DNA of 64,000 bases from Enterobacter quasihormaechei (lineage in GTDB: Bacteria > Pseudomonadota > Gammaproteobacteria > Enterobacterales > Enterobacteriaceae): positions 150,686 through 214,685 of the forward strand of contig NZ_SJON01000006.1 in the NCBI RefSeq assembly GCF_004331385.1, in the 5' to 3' direction. Of this stretch, positions 48,076 to 59,916 are shown in pieces. Below the pieces are notes generated by a model that did no database searches, was not told where the DNA came from, and saw only the letters and a program-made list of their open reading frames with translations. A program made the position numbers and the translations under genes. The number at the start of each line of letters is the position of its first letter. Positions within the stretch are counted from its first letter, which is position 1.

Positions 48076-48606
48076 TTAACGCCCAAAAAGATCGCGTTTT
48101 TTCGGTCTGAACGGCTGGGCAATCAGCACCAGCAGCGCCACCACGAAGTAGGCGACGAAAATGCCCACCAGCCATTGCGGCATCTCCAGCGTCAGAAACT
48201 CCCACTGGCGTACGGAGCAGTCACCGGAGGCAACGAACACCTGCGGCAGCCACTTATCCAGCGGCAGCCAGCCCGGGAAGCGGGCCGCAAAATCGCAGGT
48301 CATAAACGGTGACGGATGAAGCTGCATCTGGGTGTGCTCCCAGGAAAGCGCAATCCCTTTCCAGGCGCTGTACAGCCAGATGGCAATCGCCGCATAGCGT
48401 AACGGTGTTTTGGGTGCAATTGCACCGACCAGACCCGCGCCCATAATGCCGAACAGCGCACAACGCTCATAAATACACAGTACGCAAGGTTTCAGCCCCA
48501 TCACATGCTGAAACCACAGCGCGACCATTTCCAGCGCAAAGGCGGTCAGGGCCATCAACAACCACGCTCCGCGACCGCGTGAGCACTGGTTCAAAAATCG
48601 CAACAT
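48076..48606 (-). CDS. dsbB: Disulfide bond formation protein DsbB
   Basis: Quinone reductase of 176 residues with four membrane helices that reoxidises DsbA. The first redox pair is Cys41-Val-Leu-Cys44 (KPCVLC) and the second pair lies in the periplasmic loop ([10 protein letters not shown] and [10 protein letters not shown]). The ATG at 48606 (MLRFLNQC) is the E. coli-like start; an ATG two codons earlier is possible. Separated by 46 bases from nhaB, as in E. coli. Confidence 0.96.
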   Translation of the reverse strand: MLRFLNQCSRGRGAWLLMALTAFALEMVALWFQHVMGLKPCVLCIYERCALFGIMGAGLVGAIAPKTPLRYAAIAIWLYSAWKGIALSWEHTQMQLHPSPFMTCDFAARFPGWLPLDKWLPQVFVASGDCSVRQWEFLTLEMPQWLVGIFVAYFVVALLVLIAQPFRPKKRDLFGR

Positions 48607-48652
48607 AATCATTTCCCTGGAACATGCTTAGACAGCGCAGTGTAAACGAATT

Positions 48653-50191
48653 TTAATGCGCCGCAAGTATACCTGCTTGTAACAACCATTGCGTACAGGG
48701 AACGAGAGTAATTTTGATGCACAGCAAACCAACCAGGGTAAGCACCAGCGTATACGGCAGCGCCATCCAGACCATTCTTCCATAAGAAAGCCGTATGAGC
48801 GGCGCCAGCGCCGAGGTCAGCAGGAAGAGGAATGCCGCCTGACCGTTCGGGGTTGCCACCGAGGGCAGGTTGGTTCCGGTGTTGATCGCCACCGCCAGCA
48901 GCTCAAACTGTTCACTGCTGACGATCCCTTGCTCCATCGCGGCTTTGGCCTCATTAATGTATACCGTCCCGACGAAGACGTTATCGGAGATGGAAGACAA
49001 CAGGCCATTAAACAAATAGAACAGCGTAAGCTGAGAATCTGGCGTAGCCTGAAGCACAAAAGCGATAATGGGCGCGAACAGATGTTGGTCAATAATCACC
49101 GCCACGACGGCAAAAAACACCGCCAGCAGGGCGGTAAACGGCAGCGCTTCGGTAAAGGCTTTACCGATAGCATGTTCGTCCGTTACGCCGCTCAGGCTGG
49201 TTGCCAGAATAATCACCGACAGGCCAATGAGCCCCACTTCGGCAAGGTGCAAGGCCAGCGCAGCGATAAGCCACACGCCAATAAGACCCTGTGCAATCAG
49301 GCGCAGCGTCTCCTGACGCGTACGTTGTTTGCGGCTCTGCTCGTCAAACTTTTGCAGCTCATGGCGGACCTGATCGGGCAACGTCGCGCCATACCCAAAG
49401 AGGTTAAATTTCTCGACCAGCACGCAAGTCGCTAATCCACAGACCAGCACGGGCACGCTGACCGGCGCCATGCGCAGGAAAAATTCGCCAAAATGCCACC
49501 CGGCGGCTTTAGCGATAATCAGGTTTTGCGGCTCCCCGACCATGGTCATCACGCCGCCCAGCGCCGTACCCACGCCCGCGTGCATCATCAGGCAGCGCAG
49601 AAACGCGCGGAACTGTTCCAGCACGTCGCGGTTGTGCGCCTCAACGTGGCTGTCGTCCTGCAAGTTATCGCCGGGACGAGACGAGGCCACCCGGTGGTAA
49701 ATTCCGTAAAAACCGACGGCGACGCTGATCACTACCGCCACCACCGTCAGCGCGTCCAGGAAGGCTGAAAGGAAAGCCGCGGCGATGCAAAACGCCAGCG
49801 AGAGAAGCGTTTTCGACGGAATGCTCAGCAGCAAACGGGTAAAGATAAACAGCAGGAGCTGCTTCATAAAGTAGATCCCGGCCACCATGAAGATCAGCAG
49901 CAGCAGGACTTCAAGATTCGACGCAATCTCGTTTTTAACGTGCTCCGCGCTGGTCATTCCCGTGGCCACGGCCTCCAGTGCCAGCAGCCCGCCGGGCAAT
50001 AGCGGATAGCACTTCAGCGCCATCGCCAGGGTAAAGATAAACTCGGCGACCAACAGCCATCCGGCAACAAAGGGATTCAGCAAGAAGATAACGGGATTAA
50101 CGACCAGGAATACCAGTAAAGTGAGTTTGTACCAGTCAGGTGACTGACCTAAAAAGTTGCGCCACAGCGCGCGCCCAAACGAAATTTCCAC
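48653..50191 (-). CDS. nhaB: Na+/H+ antiporter NhaB
   Basis: A 512-residue inner-membrane sodium-proton antiporter with about 12 helices. Typical sequences include [27 protein letters not shown] and [27 protein letters not shown]. Divergent from fadR over a 200-base control region; dsbB follows on the same strand. Confidence 0.96.
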   Translation of the reverse strand: MEISFGRALWRNFLGQSPDWYKLTLLVFLVVNPVIFLLNPFVAGWLLVAEFIFTLAMALKCYPLLPGGLLALEAVATGMTSAEHVKNEIASNLEVLLLLIFMVAGIYFMKQLLLFIFTRLLLSIPSKTLLSLAFCIAAAFLSAFLDALTVVAVVISVAVGFYGIYHRVASSRPGDNLQDDSHVEAHNRDVLEQFRAFLRCLMMHAGVGTALGGVMTMVGEPQNLIIAKAAGWHFGEFFLRMAPVSVPVLVCGLATCVLVEKFNLFGYGATLPDQVRHELQKFDEQSRKQRTRQETLRLIAQGLIGVWLIAALALHLAEVGLIGLSVIILATSLSGVTDEHAIGKAFTEALPFTALLAVFFAVVAVIIDQHLFAPIIAFVLQATPDSQLTLFYLFNGLLSSISDNVFVGTVYINEAKAAMEQGIVSSEQFELLAVAINTGTNLPSVATPNGQAAFLFLLTSALAPLIRLSYGRMVWMALPYTLVLTLVGLLCIKITLVPCTQWLLQAGILAAH

Positions 50192-50342
50192 GACAGACGT
50201 CCTTTCCCCGTCAAATAAGACAAGACATAAGTATACGCAAAAATGGCGTCGGTGAGGGCGTTAACGCCATTTTGTAAATTTCATAAAAATGAAACGGCGA
50301 TCCCTCTTTTCTGTCTCGGCTGCGCTATCTGCCTCTGTCCGC

Positions 50343-50359
50343 CTCTGGTATGATGAGTG
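50343..50359 (+). promoter_or_regulatory. FadR-like operator over the fadR promoter
   Basis: CTCTGGTATGATGAGTG matches the FadR consensus core (CTGGT then GA then GT) and overlaps an extended -10 (TGGTATGAT), 35 bases before the fadR start codon. It suggests that FadR could control its own gene. Not shown experimentally here. Confidence 0.5.
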
Positions 50360-50393
50360 CAATTTGCTAAAGCTGTGTAATGGAAATCTCACT

Positions 50394-51113
50394 ATGGTCA
50401 TTAAGGCGCAGAGCCCGGCGGGTTTCGCGGAAGAGTACATCATTGAAAGCATCTGGAATAATCGTTTCCCTGCGGGATCAATTCTACCTGCTGAACGCGA
50501 ACTCTCTGAACTGATTGGCGTCACCCGTACCACGCTGCGAGAAGTGCTCCAGCGTCTGGCGCGCGATGGCTGGTTGACGATACAGCATGGAAAACCCACT
50601 AAAGTGAACAACTTCTGGGAAACGTCCGGGCTGAATATTCTGGAAACGCTGGCGCGTCTCGACCACGAAAGCGTACCGCAGCTGATTGATAATCTGCTTT
50701 CGGTGCGCACCAACATCGCTACTATTTTCATCCGCACCGCGTTTCGTCAGCACCCTGAAGATGCGCTGAAGGTGCTCGCCACCGCCAATGAGGTGGAGGA
50801 CCATGCGGATGCCTTTGCAACCCTGGACTACAACGTGTTCCGCGGTCTGGCGTTTGCCTCCGGCAATCCGGTTTACGGTCTGATCCTGAATGGGATGAAA
50901 GGGTTATATACGCGCATTGGTCGTCACTACTTTGCTAACCCTGAAGCCCGTAGCCTGGCGCTCGGCTTCTACCATAAGCTGAGCAAACTCTGCACCGAGG
51001 GGCTGCACGACCAGGTTTATGAAACGGTGCGTCGTTACGGTCACGACTCCGGTGAAATCTGGCACCGGATGCAGAAAACGCTGCCGGGCGATCTGGCGAT
51101 TCAGGGCCGGTAA
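50394..51113 (+). CDS. fadR: Fatty acid metabolism regulator FadR
   Basis: GntR-family dimer of 239 residues that represses fad genes and activates fabA, fabB and iclR when free of long-chain acyl-CoA. The N-terminal winged helix (1-74) includes [24 protein letters not shown] with the DNA-contact arginines. The helical acyl-CoA domain (about 80-239) includes [22 protein letters not shown]. The start at [15 protein letters not shown] matches E. coli; the frame is open 35 codons further upstream but without a plausible start. Confidence 0.98.
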   Translation: MVIKAQSPAGFAEEYIIESIWNNRFPAGSILPAERELSELIGVTRTTLREVLQRLARDGWLTIQHGKPTKVNNFWETSGLNILETLARLDHESVPQLIDNLLSVRTNIATIFIRTAFRQHPEDALKVLATANEVEDHADAFATLDYNVFRGLAFASGNPVYGLILNGMKGLYTRIGRHYFANPEARSLALGFYHKLSKLCTEGLHDQVYETVRRYGHDSGEIWHRMQKTLPGDLAIQGR

Positions 51114-51116
51114 AAG

Positions 51117-51146
51117 AAAAAACCTCTCGATTGAGAGGTTTTTTTT
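51117..51146. terminator. Terminator fadR/ycgB
   Basis: AACCTCTC-GATT-GAGAGGTT with A's before and eight T's including the stem end after, right at the fadR stop codon. Confidence 0.92.
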
Positions 51147-51147
51147 C

Positions 51148-51216
51148 GCCGGGTCGCGGCTTCGCCTGACCGGGCCTACAGGTCCCGTAGGCCCGGTAAG
51201 CGTAGCGCCACCGGGC
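51148..51216. repeat. REP/BIME element
   Basis: GCCGGGTCGCGGCTTCGCCT, then GGCCTACAGGTCCCGTAGGCC as the spacer dyad, then CCCGGTAAGCGTAGCGCCAC ending CGGGCA. Two REP units face each other between the convergent fadR and ycgB. Confidence 0.85.
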
Positions 51217-51227
51217 AAAAAACCCCA

Positions 51228-52760
51228 CTACAGCGTATTCATCCGCGCCGGACACCGATCCAGCAGTTCCACGCTGCCGTCTTCATTCTGCTGCTCCAGC
51301 AACACGTCAAACCCCCACAGGCGATGCACGTGCTTCAGCACTTCCTTACGCCCTTTATCCAGCGGCGCGCGGTTATGCGGGATATAGCGCAGCGTCAGAG
51401 AGCGGTCGCCGCGCAGATCCACGTTCCACACCTGAATGTTCGGTTCAAGGTTGCTCAGATTGTACTGGGATGACAGACGCGAGCGGATCTCCCGATAGCC
51501 TTCCTCGTTATGGATCGCCGAGATCTCCAGGTAGTTGTTGCGGTCATCATCCAGTACCGTGAAGAAGCGGAAATCACGCATGATCTTCGGCGACATGAAC
51601 TGGCTGATAAAGCTCTCATCCTTAAAATCACGCATCGCAAAGTGCAGCGTTTCCAGCCAGTCGGAGCCCGCAATATCCGGGAACCAGTATTTGTCCTCTT
51701 CGGTGGGCGACTGGCAGATACGCTTGATATCCTGGAACATAGCAAAGCCGAGCGCGTACGGGTTAATGCCGCTGTACCACGGGCTGTTGTACGCCGGCTG
51801 GAACACCACGTTGGTGTGGCTGTGCAGGAACTCCATCATAAACCGTTCAGAGACTTTTCCCTCGTCATAGAGGTGGTTCAGAATGGTGTAATGCCAGAAG
51901 GTCGCCCAGCCTTCGTTCATGACCTGGGTCTGCTTCTGCGGATAGAAATACTGGCTCACCTTGCGTACGATGCGCAGGATCTCACGCTGCCACGGCTCCA
52001 GCAGCGGGGCGTTTTTCTCCATAAAGTAGAGCAGGTTTTCCTGCGGCTCGGAAGGATAGCGACGCGCTTCGGCGACGGTTTTCTCCTCCTCACGTTTCGG
52101 CAGGGTACGCCACAGCATATTCACCTGGCTTTGCAGATACTCCTCGCGGCTCTTCTGCCGGGCTTTCTCTTCCTGCAAGGAGATTTTCTGCGGGCGCTTA
52201 TAGCGGTCAACGCCGTAGTTCATCAGCGCGTGGCAGGAGTCCAGCAGCTTCTCCACTTCGTCCACGCCATAGCGCTCTTCGCAGTCGGTAATGTAGTTAC
52301 GGGCGAAGATGAGGTAATCAACGATGGAGCTGGCGTCCGTCCAGCTGCGGAACAGATAGTTATTTTTGAAGAACGAGTTATGACCGTAGCAGGCGTGCGC
52401 CATCACCAGCGCCTGCATGGTAATGGTGTTCTCCTCCATCAGATAGGCGATACACGGGTTAGAGTTAATGACGATTTCATACGCCAGCCCCTGCTGCCCG
52501 TGCTTATATAGCCGCTCTGTCTCAATGAACTTTTTGCCAAACGACCAGTGGGGATAGTTAATCGGCATCCCGACGCTGGAGTAAGCGTCCATCATCTGTT
52601 CAGAGGTGATGACTTCAATCTGATGGGGGTAGGTATCCAGACGATAGAGTTTGGCAACCCGGTCGATCTCCGCCAGGTAGACATCCAGCAACTCGAAGGT
52701 CCAGTCGGGTCCATCGCTCAGACGGGTGCTGTCCCTGGACATGGAATCTATTGTAGCCAT
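51228..52760 (-). CDS. ycgB: YcgB, SpoVR-family protein
   Basis: A 510-residue soluble protein, highly similar to E. coli YcgB. Conserved segments include YPHWSFGKKFIETERLYKHGQQGLAYE, VMAHACYGHNSFFKNNY and MNEGWATFWHYTILN. A Glu/His arrangement reminiscent of metalloproteins is visible. E. coli ycgB is RpoS-dependent; SpoVR proteins pair with YeaG-type kinases in function, but the mechanism is unknown. Divergent from dadA. Confidence 0.94.
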   Translation of the reverse strand: MATIDSMSRDSTRLSDGPDWTFELLDVYLAEIDRVAKLYRLDTYPHQIEVITSEQMMDAYSSVGMPINYPHWSFGKKFIETERLYKHGQQGLAYEIVINSNPCIAYLMEENTITMQALVMAHACYGHNSFFKNNYLFRSWTDASSIVDYLIFARNYITDCEERYGVDEVEKLLDSCHALMNYGVDRYKRPQKISLQEEKARQKSREEYLQSQVNMLWRTLPKREEEKTVAEARRYPSEPQENLLYFMEKNAPLLEPWQREILRIVRKVSQYFYPQKQTQVMNEGWATFWHYTILNHLYDEGKVSERFMMEFLHSHTNVVFQPAYNSPWYSGINPYALGFAMFQDIKRICQSPTEEDKYWFPDIAGSDWLETLHFAMRDFKDESFISQFMSPKIMRDFRFFTVLDDDRNNYLEISAIHNEEGYREIRSRLSSQYNLSNLEPNIQVWNVDLRGDRSLTLRYIPHNRAPLDKGRKEVLKHVHRLWGFDVLLEQQNEDGSVELLDRCPARMNTL

Positions 52761-53082
52761 TAGCGCGCCCTCGTTGTCGGTCGCTCTCTCTGACTGGAGA
52801 GCCTCCTTTCAAGCATAGATCACCCCATTCAAATACGCGGGGCGCAGAAATTTTTTTCTTTGCGATTTCCCGTTTTCGATACGGCAAAAAAAGCGGAGGT
52901 CGCAGAATTTTATACTGGTTAAAAATAACGCGCAGCAGGAGATCCCAAATAAGCGTTATCCCCTGATACAGCGGGATATGTGAGTTAAGTCACCATAAAA
53001 AAGTCATATGTTGAATAATATTTTCAACTAGGTTATCAATCTGTAATTAGATGATTGTTCTTTTGCTCATAATGGAGTGGCT
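52761..53082. promoter_or_regulatory. Divergent ycgB-dadA control region with CRP site and dyad
   Basis: TGTGA-GTTAAG-TCACC (52979-52994) is a near-perfect CRP site. GTTGAA-N7-TTCAAC (53010-53028) is a perfect dyad just upstream of the dadA promoter region. In E. coli the dad operon is controlled by CRP and Lrp with alanine as signal, so the dyad may belong to an Lrp array. Confidence 0.65.
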
Positions 53083-54381
53083 ATGCGTGTTGTCATACTG
53101 GGAAGTGGTGTCGTTGGCGTAACCAGCGCCTGGTATTTAAGTCAGGCAGGACATGAGGTTACCGTTATCGATCGCGAATCCGGTCCGGCTCTGGAAACCA
53201 GTGCGGCGAATGCGGGGCAAATTTCCCCGGGCTATGCTGCCCCGTGGGCGGCCCCCGGCGTGCCGCTGAAGGCGATTAAATGGATGTTCCAGCGACACGC
53301 GCCGCTGGCGATCAGCCTGGACGGTTCGCCCTTCCAGCTGAAGTGGATGTGGCAGATGCTGCGCAACTGTGACACCCGCCACTACATGGAAAACAAAGGG
53401 CGCATGGTTCGCCTGGCGGAATACAGCCGCGACTGCCTGAAGGCGCTGCGCGCCTCGACGGGCATTGAATATGAAGGGCGCCAGGGCGGTACGCTTCAGT
53501 TGTTCCGCACCGAGCAACAGTACGAAAACGCTACCCGCGATATCGCCGTGCTGGAAGATGCGGGCGTACCGTATCAGCTGCTGGAAGCCAGCCAGCTGGC
53601 ACAGGTGGAGCCGGCGCTTGCCGAGGTGGCGCACAAGCTCACGGGCGGCCTGCGTTTACCGAACGATGAAACCGGCGACTGCCAGCTGTTCACTCAACGT
53701 CTGGCGCGCATGTGCGAGCAGGCGGGAGTGACGTTCCGCTTCAACACCTCTGTCGACAAGCTGCTGTCAGAAGGGGAGAAGATTTACGGCGTGAAGTGTG
53801 GGGAAGAGGTGATAAAAGCCGATGCCTACGTGATGGCGTTTGGCTCCTACTCTACCGCGATGCTGAAAGGCATTCTGGATATCCCGGTCTATCCGCTGAA
53901 AGGCTACTCCCTGACCATCCCGGTGAAAGAGGACAGCGGCGCGCCGGTCTCTACCATTCTTGATGAAACCTACAAAATCGCCATCACCCGCTTCGATAAC
54001 CGGATCCGCGTGGGCGGCATGGCGGAGATCGTGGGCTTCAATACCGAATTGCTCAAACCGCGTCGTGAAACGCTGGAGATGGTCGTCGGGGATCTCTTCC
54101 CGCGCGGCGGCTTTATTGAGCAGGCGACGTTCTGGACGGGCCTGCGCCCGATGACCCCAGACGGCACGCCGATTGTTGGCCGTACGCCGTACAAAAATCT
54201 GTGGACCAACACCGGTCACGGCACGCTTGGCTGGACCATGGCCTGCGGTTCGGGCCAGCTGCTAAGCGACCTGATCTCCGGTCGCACCCCGGCTATACCG
54301 TTTGACGATTTGAGCGCCGCACGCTATCAATCAGGGTTTACCCCCTCGCGCCCCCAGCACCTGCACGGCGCGCATAATTAA
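53083..54381 (+). CDS. dadA: D-amino acid dehydrogenase small subunit
   Basis: Membrane-associated FAD enzyme of 432 residues that oxidises D-alanine to pyruvate and feeds electrons to the respiratory chain. The FAD-binding motif [20 protein letters not shown] is at the N-terminus, followed by [22 protein letters not shown]. The ATG at 53083 after ATGGAG is the start; a GTG two codons upstream is rejected. Followed after nine bases by dadX. Confidence 0.97.
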   Translation: MRVVILGSGVVGVTSAWYLSQAGHEVTVIDRESGPALETSAANAGQISPGYAAPWAAPGVPLKAIKWMFQRHAPLAISLDGSPFQLKWMWQMLRNCDTRHYMENKGRMVRLAEYSRDCLKALRASTGIEYEGRQGGTLQLFRTEQQYENATRDIAVLEDAGVPYQLLEASQLAQVEPALAEVAHKLTGGLRLPNDETGDCQLFTQRLARMCEQAGVTFRFNTSVDKLLSEGEKIYGVKCGEEVIKADAYVMAFGSYSTAMLKGILDIPVYPLKGYSLTIPVKEDSGAPVSTILDETYKIAITRFDNRIRVGGMAEIVGFNTELLKPRRETLEMVVGDLFPRGGFIEQATFWTGLRPMTPDGTPIVGRTPYKNLWTNTGHGTLGWTMACGSGQLLSDLISGRTPAIPFDDLSAARYQSGFTPSRPQHLHGAHN

Positions 54382-54390
54382 GGAGTTGTC

Positions 54391-55461
54391 ATGTCCCGTC
54401 CAATTCTGGCCCAGCTGGATTTGCAGGCGCTGAAGGATAACCTGCAAATTGTTCGCCGTGCTGCGCCGGGTTCTCGTGTCTGGTCGGTGGTGAAGGCTAA
54501 CGCCTACGGTCATGGTATCGATCGTATCTGGAGTGCGCTCGGCGCCACCGACGGTTTTGCCTTGCTCAACCTGGAAGAGGCCATCCTGCTGCGCGAGCGC
54601 GGCTGGAAAGGGCCGATTCTGCTGCTGGAAGGGTTCTTCCATGCGGAAGATCTGCCGCTGCTGGACAAGTACCGACTGACGACCAGCGTGCACAGTAACT
54701 GGCAGATCAAGGCCATTCAGGACGCGAAGCTGCATGCCCCGCTGGATATCTATCTCAAAGTGAACAGCGGCATGAACCGTCTGGGCTTCCAGCCCGAGCG
54801 GGTTCACACGGTCTGGCAGCAGCTGCGTGCGCTGAAAAACGTCGGTGAGATGACGCTGATGGCGCACTTCGCCGATGCGGAAAAGCCGGACGGCATTGCC
54901 GATGCCATGGTACGCATTGAGCAGGCGGCAGAAGGGCTGGACTGCCCGCGTTCGCTGTCGAACTCAGCGGCTACGCTCTGGCATCCTGAGGCGCACTACA
55001 GCTGGGTGCGTCCGGGGATCGTGCTGTACGGCGCGTCGCCTTCCGGCCAGTGGCAGGATATCGCCAACAGCGGCCTGAAGCCGGTGATGACCCTGCGCAG
55101 TGAAATCATTGGCGTGCAGACGCTGAAAGCGGGCGATACGGTGGGCTATGGCAGCCGCTTCCGGGCGTCGGGCGAACAGCGTATTGGTATTGTGGCGGGT
55201 GGCTATGCGGACGGTTATCCGCGCATCGCCCCGAGCGGCACGCCGGTTTGGGTCGATGGCGTACGCACGGGCACGGTAGGTACCGTTTCAATGGATATGC
55301 TGGCCATTGATTTAACGCCGTGTCCACAGGCGGGTATCGGCTCGCCGGTTGAGCTGTGGGGCAACGAGGTTAAAATCGACGACGTGGCCGCTGCGGCGGG
55401 CACCGTTGGGTATGAACTGATGTGCGCGCTGGCGCCAAGAGTGCCTGTTGTGACGGTGTAA
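54391..55461 (+). CDS. dadX: Catabolic alanine racemase
   Basis: A 356-residue PLP enzyme. The PLP lysine is Lys35 in [10 protein letters not shown]. The second catalytic base, Tyr, lies in the [12 protein letters not shown] segment. It converts L-alanine to D-alanine for DadA, so the pair lets the cell use L-alanine as carbon and nitrogen source. The biosynthetic alr is not in this window. Confidence 0.97.
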   Translation: MSRPILAQLDLQALKDNLQIVRRAAPGSRVWSVVKANAYGHGIDRIWSALGATDGFALLNLEEAILLRERGWKGPILLLEGFFHAEDLPLLDKYRLTTSVHSNWQIKAIQDAKLHAPLDIYLKVNSGMNRLGFQPERVHTVWQQLRALKNVGEMTLMAHFADAEKPDGIADAMVRIEQAAEGLDCPRSLSNSAATLWHPEAHYSWVRPGIVLYGASPSGQWQDIANSGLKPVMTLRSEIIGVQTLKAGDTVGYGSRFRASGEQRIGIVAGGYADGYPRIAPSGTPVWVDGVRTGTVGTVSMDMLAIDLTPCPQAGIGSPVELWGNEVKIDDVAAAAGTVGYELMCALAPRVPVVTV

Positions 55462-55472
55462 CGTGTTCGTGT

Positions 55473-55515
55473 GCCGGGTTTTGTAGGCCGGGTAAGGCGA
55501 AGCCGCCACCCGGCA
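55473..55515. repeat. REP element
   Basis: GCCGGGTTTTGTAGGCCGGG followed by TAAGGCGAAGCCGCCACCCGGCA, between convergent dadX and nhaP2. Confidence 0.8.
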
Positions 55516-55523
55516 AAAAACAG

Positions 55524-57275
<1,752 letters not shown>

Positions 57276-57354
57276 TCAATGTGAACGCTGTTATTAAAAC
57301 CCTAACATATTAACAACGGTAACAGCGTTTTATTGAGGGGGAATAACGGCTTTT

Positions 57355-58269
57355 TTATGCCTTTAAGACCGGATGACCACTGATTGTTAACCGACTGCCT
57401 GAATGATCATGCGTCAGGCGCGCCCGGGCGCCCAGCGGCAGCGTGACGGTTTGCTGCTCATGGCCGAAGTCCAGCCCGGCAATCACCGGAACGTCCAGCC
57501 GGGAACGAATGAAATCAATCATCGTCTCGAGGGAATAGCCCGCATCGTAATCGTTGGGGGCCGATCCGCTAAAACTGCCCAGCACAATGGCCGACTGCCG
57601 ATCCAGGATCCCGGCGTGATACAGCTGCAACAGCATGCGTTCGACGCGGAACGGGTGTTCGTTGATATCTTCCAGCACCAGTATGCCGTCCTCAATCTGC
57701 GGCAGCCACGGTGTGCCAATTAGCGACACCAGCATCGCGAGGTTCCCGCCCCACAGCTGTCCTTCACATTCCCAGTGCGGTCCGTTGCCTTGCCACTCAA
57801 CGGTAAAAGTCGGGTTTTGCAGGGCACGCCAGAAATGTTCCTCGGTAAAAGCATCCAGCTCCGGCGCGCCAAAGTTACCGGCCAGCATCGGGCCGCTAAA
57901 GGTAATGACGTTATGCAGTGCCAGCAGGCCGAGCTGGATCGCCGTGAAATCGCTGTGGCCGCAGATCAGCAGCGGATCCTGCTGCTGGCGTGCTGCCAGC
58001 CCGGCCCAGTCGATACTCTCGAGCAGCCGGCTCGCACCATATCCGCCGCGCACGGCCAGCACAACGTTGTTTTCGCCTTCCAGCGTTGCCAGGCTGTTGA
58101 TATCGCTCAGTCTCTGCGCTTCCGTACCGGCAAAACGCTGCATGCGGCGGGGGATAATTGTCTGATTTTCTACCTGATGGCCCCTCTCCAGCAGACGCTG
58201 AACGCCCCGCTGTGCCGCTTCCTGGTTGATGCAGTAGCCCGACGGTGCGATGAGATGAAACTGAGGCAT
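57355..58269 (-). CDS. ldcA: Murein tetrapeptide LD-carboxypeptidase
   Basis: Cytoplasmic S66 serine peptidase of 304 residues that removes the terminal D-alanine from recycled murein tetrapeptides. The nucleophile is Ser106 in LICGHSDFTAIQ, with VRGGYGASRLL before it and catalytic Glu/His further along (GLDFGHEQ). ATG start at the family position MPQFHLIAPSGYC. Divergent from emtA, another murein gene. Confidence 0.95.
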   Translation of the reverse strand: MPQFHLIAPSGYCINQEAAQRGVQRLLERGHQVENQTIIPRRMQRFAGTEAQRLSDINSLATLEGENNVVLAVRGGYGASRLLESIDWAGLAARQQQDPLLICGHSDFTAIQLGLLALHNVITFSGPMLAGNFGAPELDAFTEEHFWRALQNPTFTVEWQGNGPHWECEGQLWGGNLAMLVSLIGTPWLPQIEDGILVLEDINEHPFRVERMLLQLYHAGILDRQSAIVLGSFSGSAPNDYDAGYSLETMIDFIRSRLDVPVIAGLDFGHEQQTVTLPLGARARLTHDHSGSRLTISGHPVLKA

Positions 58270-58376
58270 GGCAATTCCTTGCTGAATGAGAAACTAATTG
58301 TCTATATCATGCCGCTTAAACGCCGCCTGCTTCAAGGGGCGACGTACCGCGATGACCGGCTATAAGGATAGATGAC

Positions 58377-58988
58377 GTGAAATTGAGATGGTTTGCTTTT
58401 TTGATTGTGTTGCTCGCTGGCTGTAGTTCAAAACATGATTATCAAAATCCCCCCTGGAACCCTGACGTGCCGGTGAAGCGGGCCATGCAGTGGATGCCGA
58501 TCAGCGAACAAGCCGGGAAGGCCTGGAGCGTGAGCCCGCGTCTGATCACGGCAATTATTGCGGTGGAATCCGGCGGCAACCCAACGCTGGTGAGTAAATC
58601 GAATGCGGTGGGGCTGATGCAGCTAAAAGCCTCGACGGCGGGAAGGGAGGTCTATCGCTATATGGGCTGGAAGGGACAACCCTCCACCAGCGAGCTGAAA
58701 AACCCGGAACGTAATATTTCTATGGGAACCGCCTACCTGAGCATTCTGGAGCACGGCATTCTGAAGGGAATTGAAGACCCGGAAGTGATGCAATACGCGC
58801 TGGTGGTGTCGTACGTTAACGGGGCCGGCGCGCTGCTGAGAACCTTCTCCTCCGATCGCAAAGAAGCGATAGAAGAGATTAACGATATGGATAAAGATGA
58901 ATTCTTCGAACACGTTGTGAAGAACCATCCGTCAGCACAGGCGCCGCGCTATATCTGGAAAGTACAGAAAGCGATGGACGCTATGTAA
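58377..58988 (+). CDS. emtA: Membrane-bound endo-lytic murein transglycosylase
   Basis: Outer-membrane lipoprotein (MltE/EmtA) of 203 residues with GTG start. Lipobox LLAGC gives lipidated Cys16. The goose-lysozyme-like domain has catalytic Glu64 in AVESGGNP, followed by [12 protein letters not shown] and YVNGAGALL. It cleaves glycan strands internally. Length and motif positions equal E. coli EmtA. Confidence 0.95.
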   Translation: MKLRWFAFLIVLLAGCSSKHDYQNPPWNPDVPVKRAMQWMPISEQAGKAWSVSPRLITAIIAVESGGNPTLVSKSNAVGLMQLKASTAGREVYRYMGWKGQPSTSELKNPERNISMGTAYLSILEHGILKGIEDPEVMQYALVVSYVNGAGALLRTFSSDRKEAIEEINDMDKDEFFEHVVKNHPSAQAPRYIWKVQKAMDAM

Positions 58989-58995
58989 TCCCTTT

Positions 58996-59020
58996 GTCGG
59001 GCGGCTGCACGCTGCCCGAC
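58996..59020. repeat. REP-like palindrome between emtA and ycgR
   Basis: GTCGGGC ... GCCCGAC with an 11-base centre between convergent genes. It may serve as a terminator or REP remnant. Confidence 0.6.
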
Positions 59021-59025
59021 GCCTT

Positions 59026-59757
59026 TCAGAGCACTTTATTCGCGCGTTCACGCGCTTCACGCTCCAGTGAAAAGATGATGCGCTGGAGTTCGCGCTCGGC
59101 GCCTGGCCCGACATTCAGGAAACGAAAGCTCAGGCGTGGCGTCGTAATGGTCTCGTTTTTGCCGTCCACCACCTTGCGCTCGCTGATGGCAATCAGCTGA
59201 GCATCAAACCAGAAGCGTCCCCATCCGCCCATATCCAGCTCGATCTGGCTAAAACGCATACCTTCCACCAGCCCTTCCGGCTTCGGCGTATCCATCAACG
59301 CGCCCATGCCGCCCAGCGATAAATCAAACAGGCGAAAGCGGATCTCTTTTTTGTCCGGCATTTTTGCCTTACAGAAGTAGGCCGGGTGAAGCGGGGCGCT
59401 GATGCGAAAAAACTCACGGCGCTGCACGAACCAGAGATTTTCAGGCAACGGCGCGATAAACGCTGGCAAACCCTGGTAGGCGATCGCGGTGAGGCGAGGC
59501 AGCACAAACTCAACTTTTGCTCCGTGCGTTTCGGCCATTACCGAAAGATTTTCTGCCTGTAGCGCGGCACGGTTTTCATCGCTCTGGCTACCCAGATCCA
59601 CAATCAGGTGCTCTGCCGTCACGTCCAGGATCTTGCTGATAAACTGACGGGTTGTCCAGTTGATGCGCAGCGGCACCTCACCTTTTTTCAGGTCGCGTAA
59701 CACCCCTAATACAGCCAGCGGATTTTGTTTCAGGAACTGCTCACTGTAGCTACTCAC
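59026..59757 (-). CDS. ycgR: Flagellar brake protein YcgR (PilZ, c-di-GMP receptor)
   Basis: The protein has 243 residues. The N-terminal YcgR domain (about 5-105) is followed by a PilZ domain with the c-di-GMP motif RREFFR (Arg114, Arg118) and DLSLGGMG. When bound to c-di-GMP it slows the flagellar motor. GTG start (VSSYSEQFLKQNP). A near-perfect sigma-28 promoter lies about 40 bases upstream, which ties the gene to the flagellar regulon although no flagellar genes lie in the window. pdeD in this window may affect the same second messenger. Confidence 0.95.
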   Translation of the reverse strand: MSSYSEQFLKQNPLAVLGVLRDLKKGEVPLRINWTTRQFISKILDVTAEHLIVDLGSQSDENRAALQAENLSVMAETHGAKVEFVLPRLTAIAYQGLPAFIAPLPENLWFVQRREFFRISAPLHPAYFCKAKMPDKKEIRFRLFDLSLGGMGALMDTPKPEGLVEGMRFSQIELDMGGWGRFWFDAQLIAISERKVVDGKNETITTPRLSFRFLNVGPGAERELQRIIFSLEREARERANKVL

Positions 59758-59796
59758 GCCAGATGGCTCCTCGATAGATGACAGACTGTCTCTGGG

Positions 59797-59823
59797 TTAT
59801 CGGCACGCTCGCATGAAACTTAA
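59797..59823 (-). promoter_or_regulatory. Sigma-28 (FliA) promoter of ycgR
   Basis: On the minus strand TTAAGTTT-N11-GCCGATAA differs from the FliA consensus (TAAAGTTT-N11-GCCGATAA) at one position. Confidence 0.88.
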
Positions 59824-59851
59824 GACAAACGATCTGTTTTCTCCGCGCATA

Positions 59852-59884
59852 TTGCTTTGCTAATGGAAATAATAATAATTGGCG
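59852..59884 (+). promoter_or_regulatory. Candidate Fur box and promoter of the TonB receptor
   Basis: GGAAATAATAATAATTGGC (59865-59883) resembles the Fur repeat (GATAAT repeats with ATTATC). It overlaps a TTGCTT -35 and AATAAT -10 pair 16 bases apart. Iron repression is thus likely, but the match is imperfect. Confidence 0.6.
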
Positions 59885-59916
59885 TTCCCAATATCATCTA
59901 ATAACAAGACGACACT

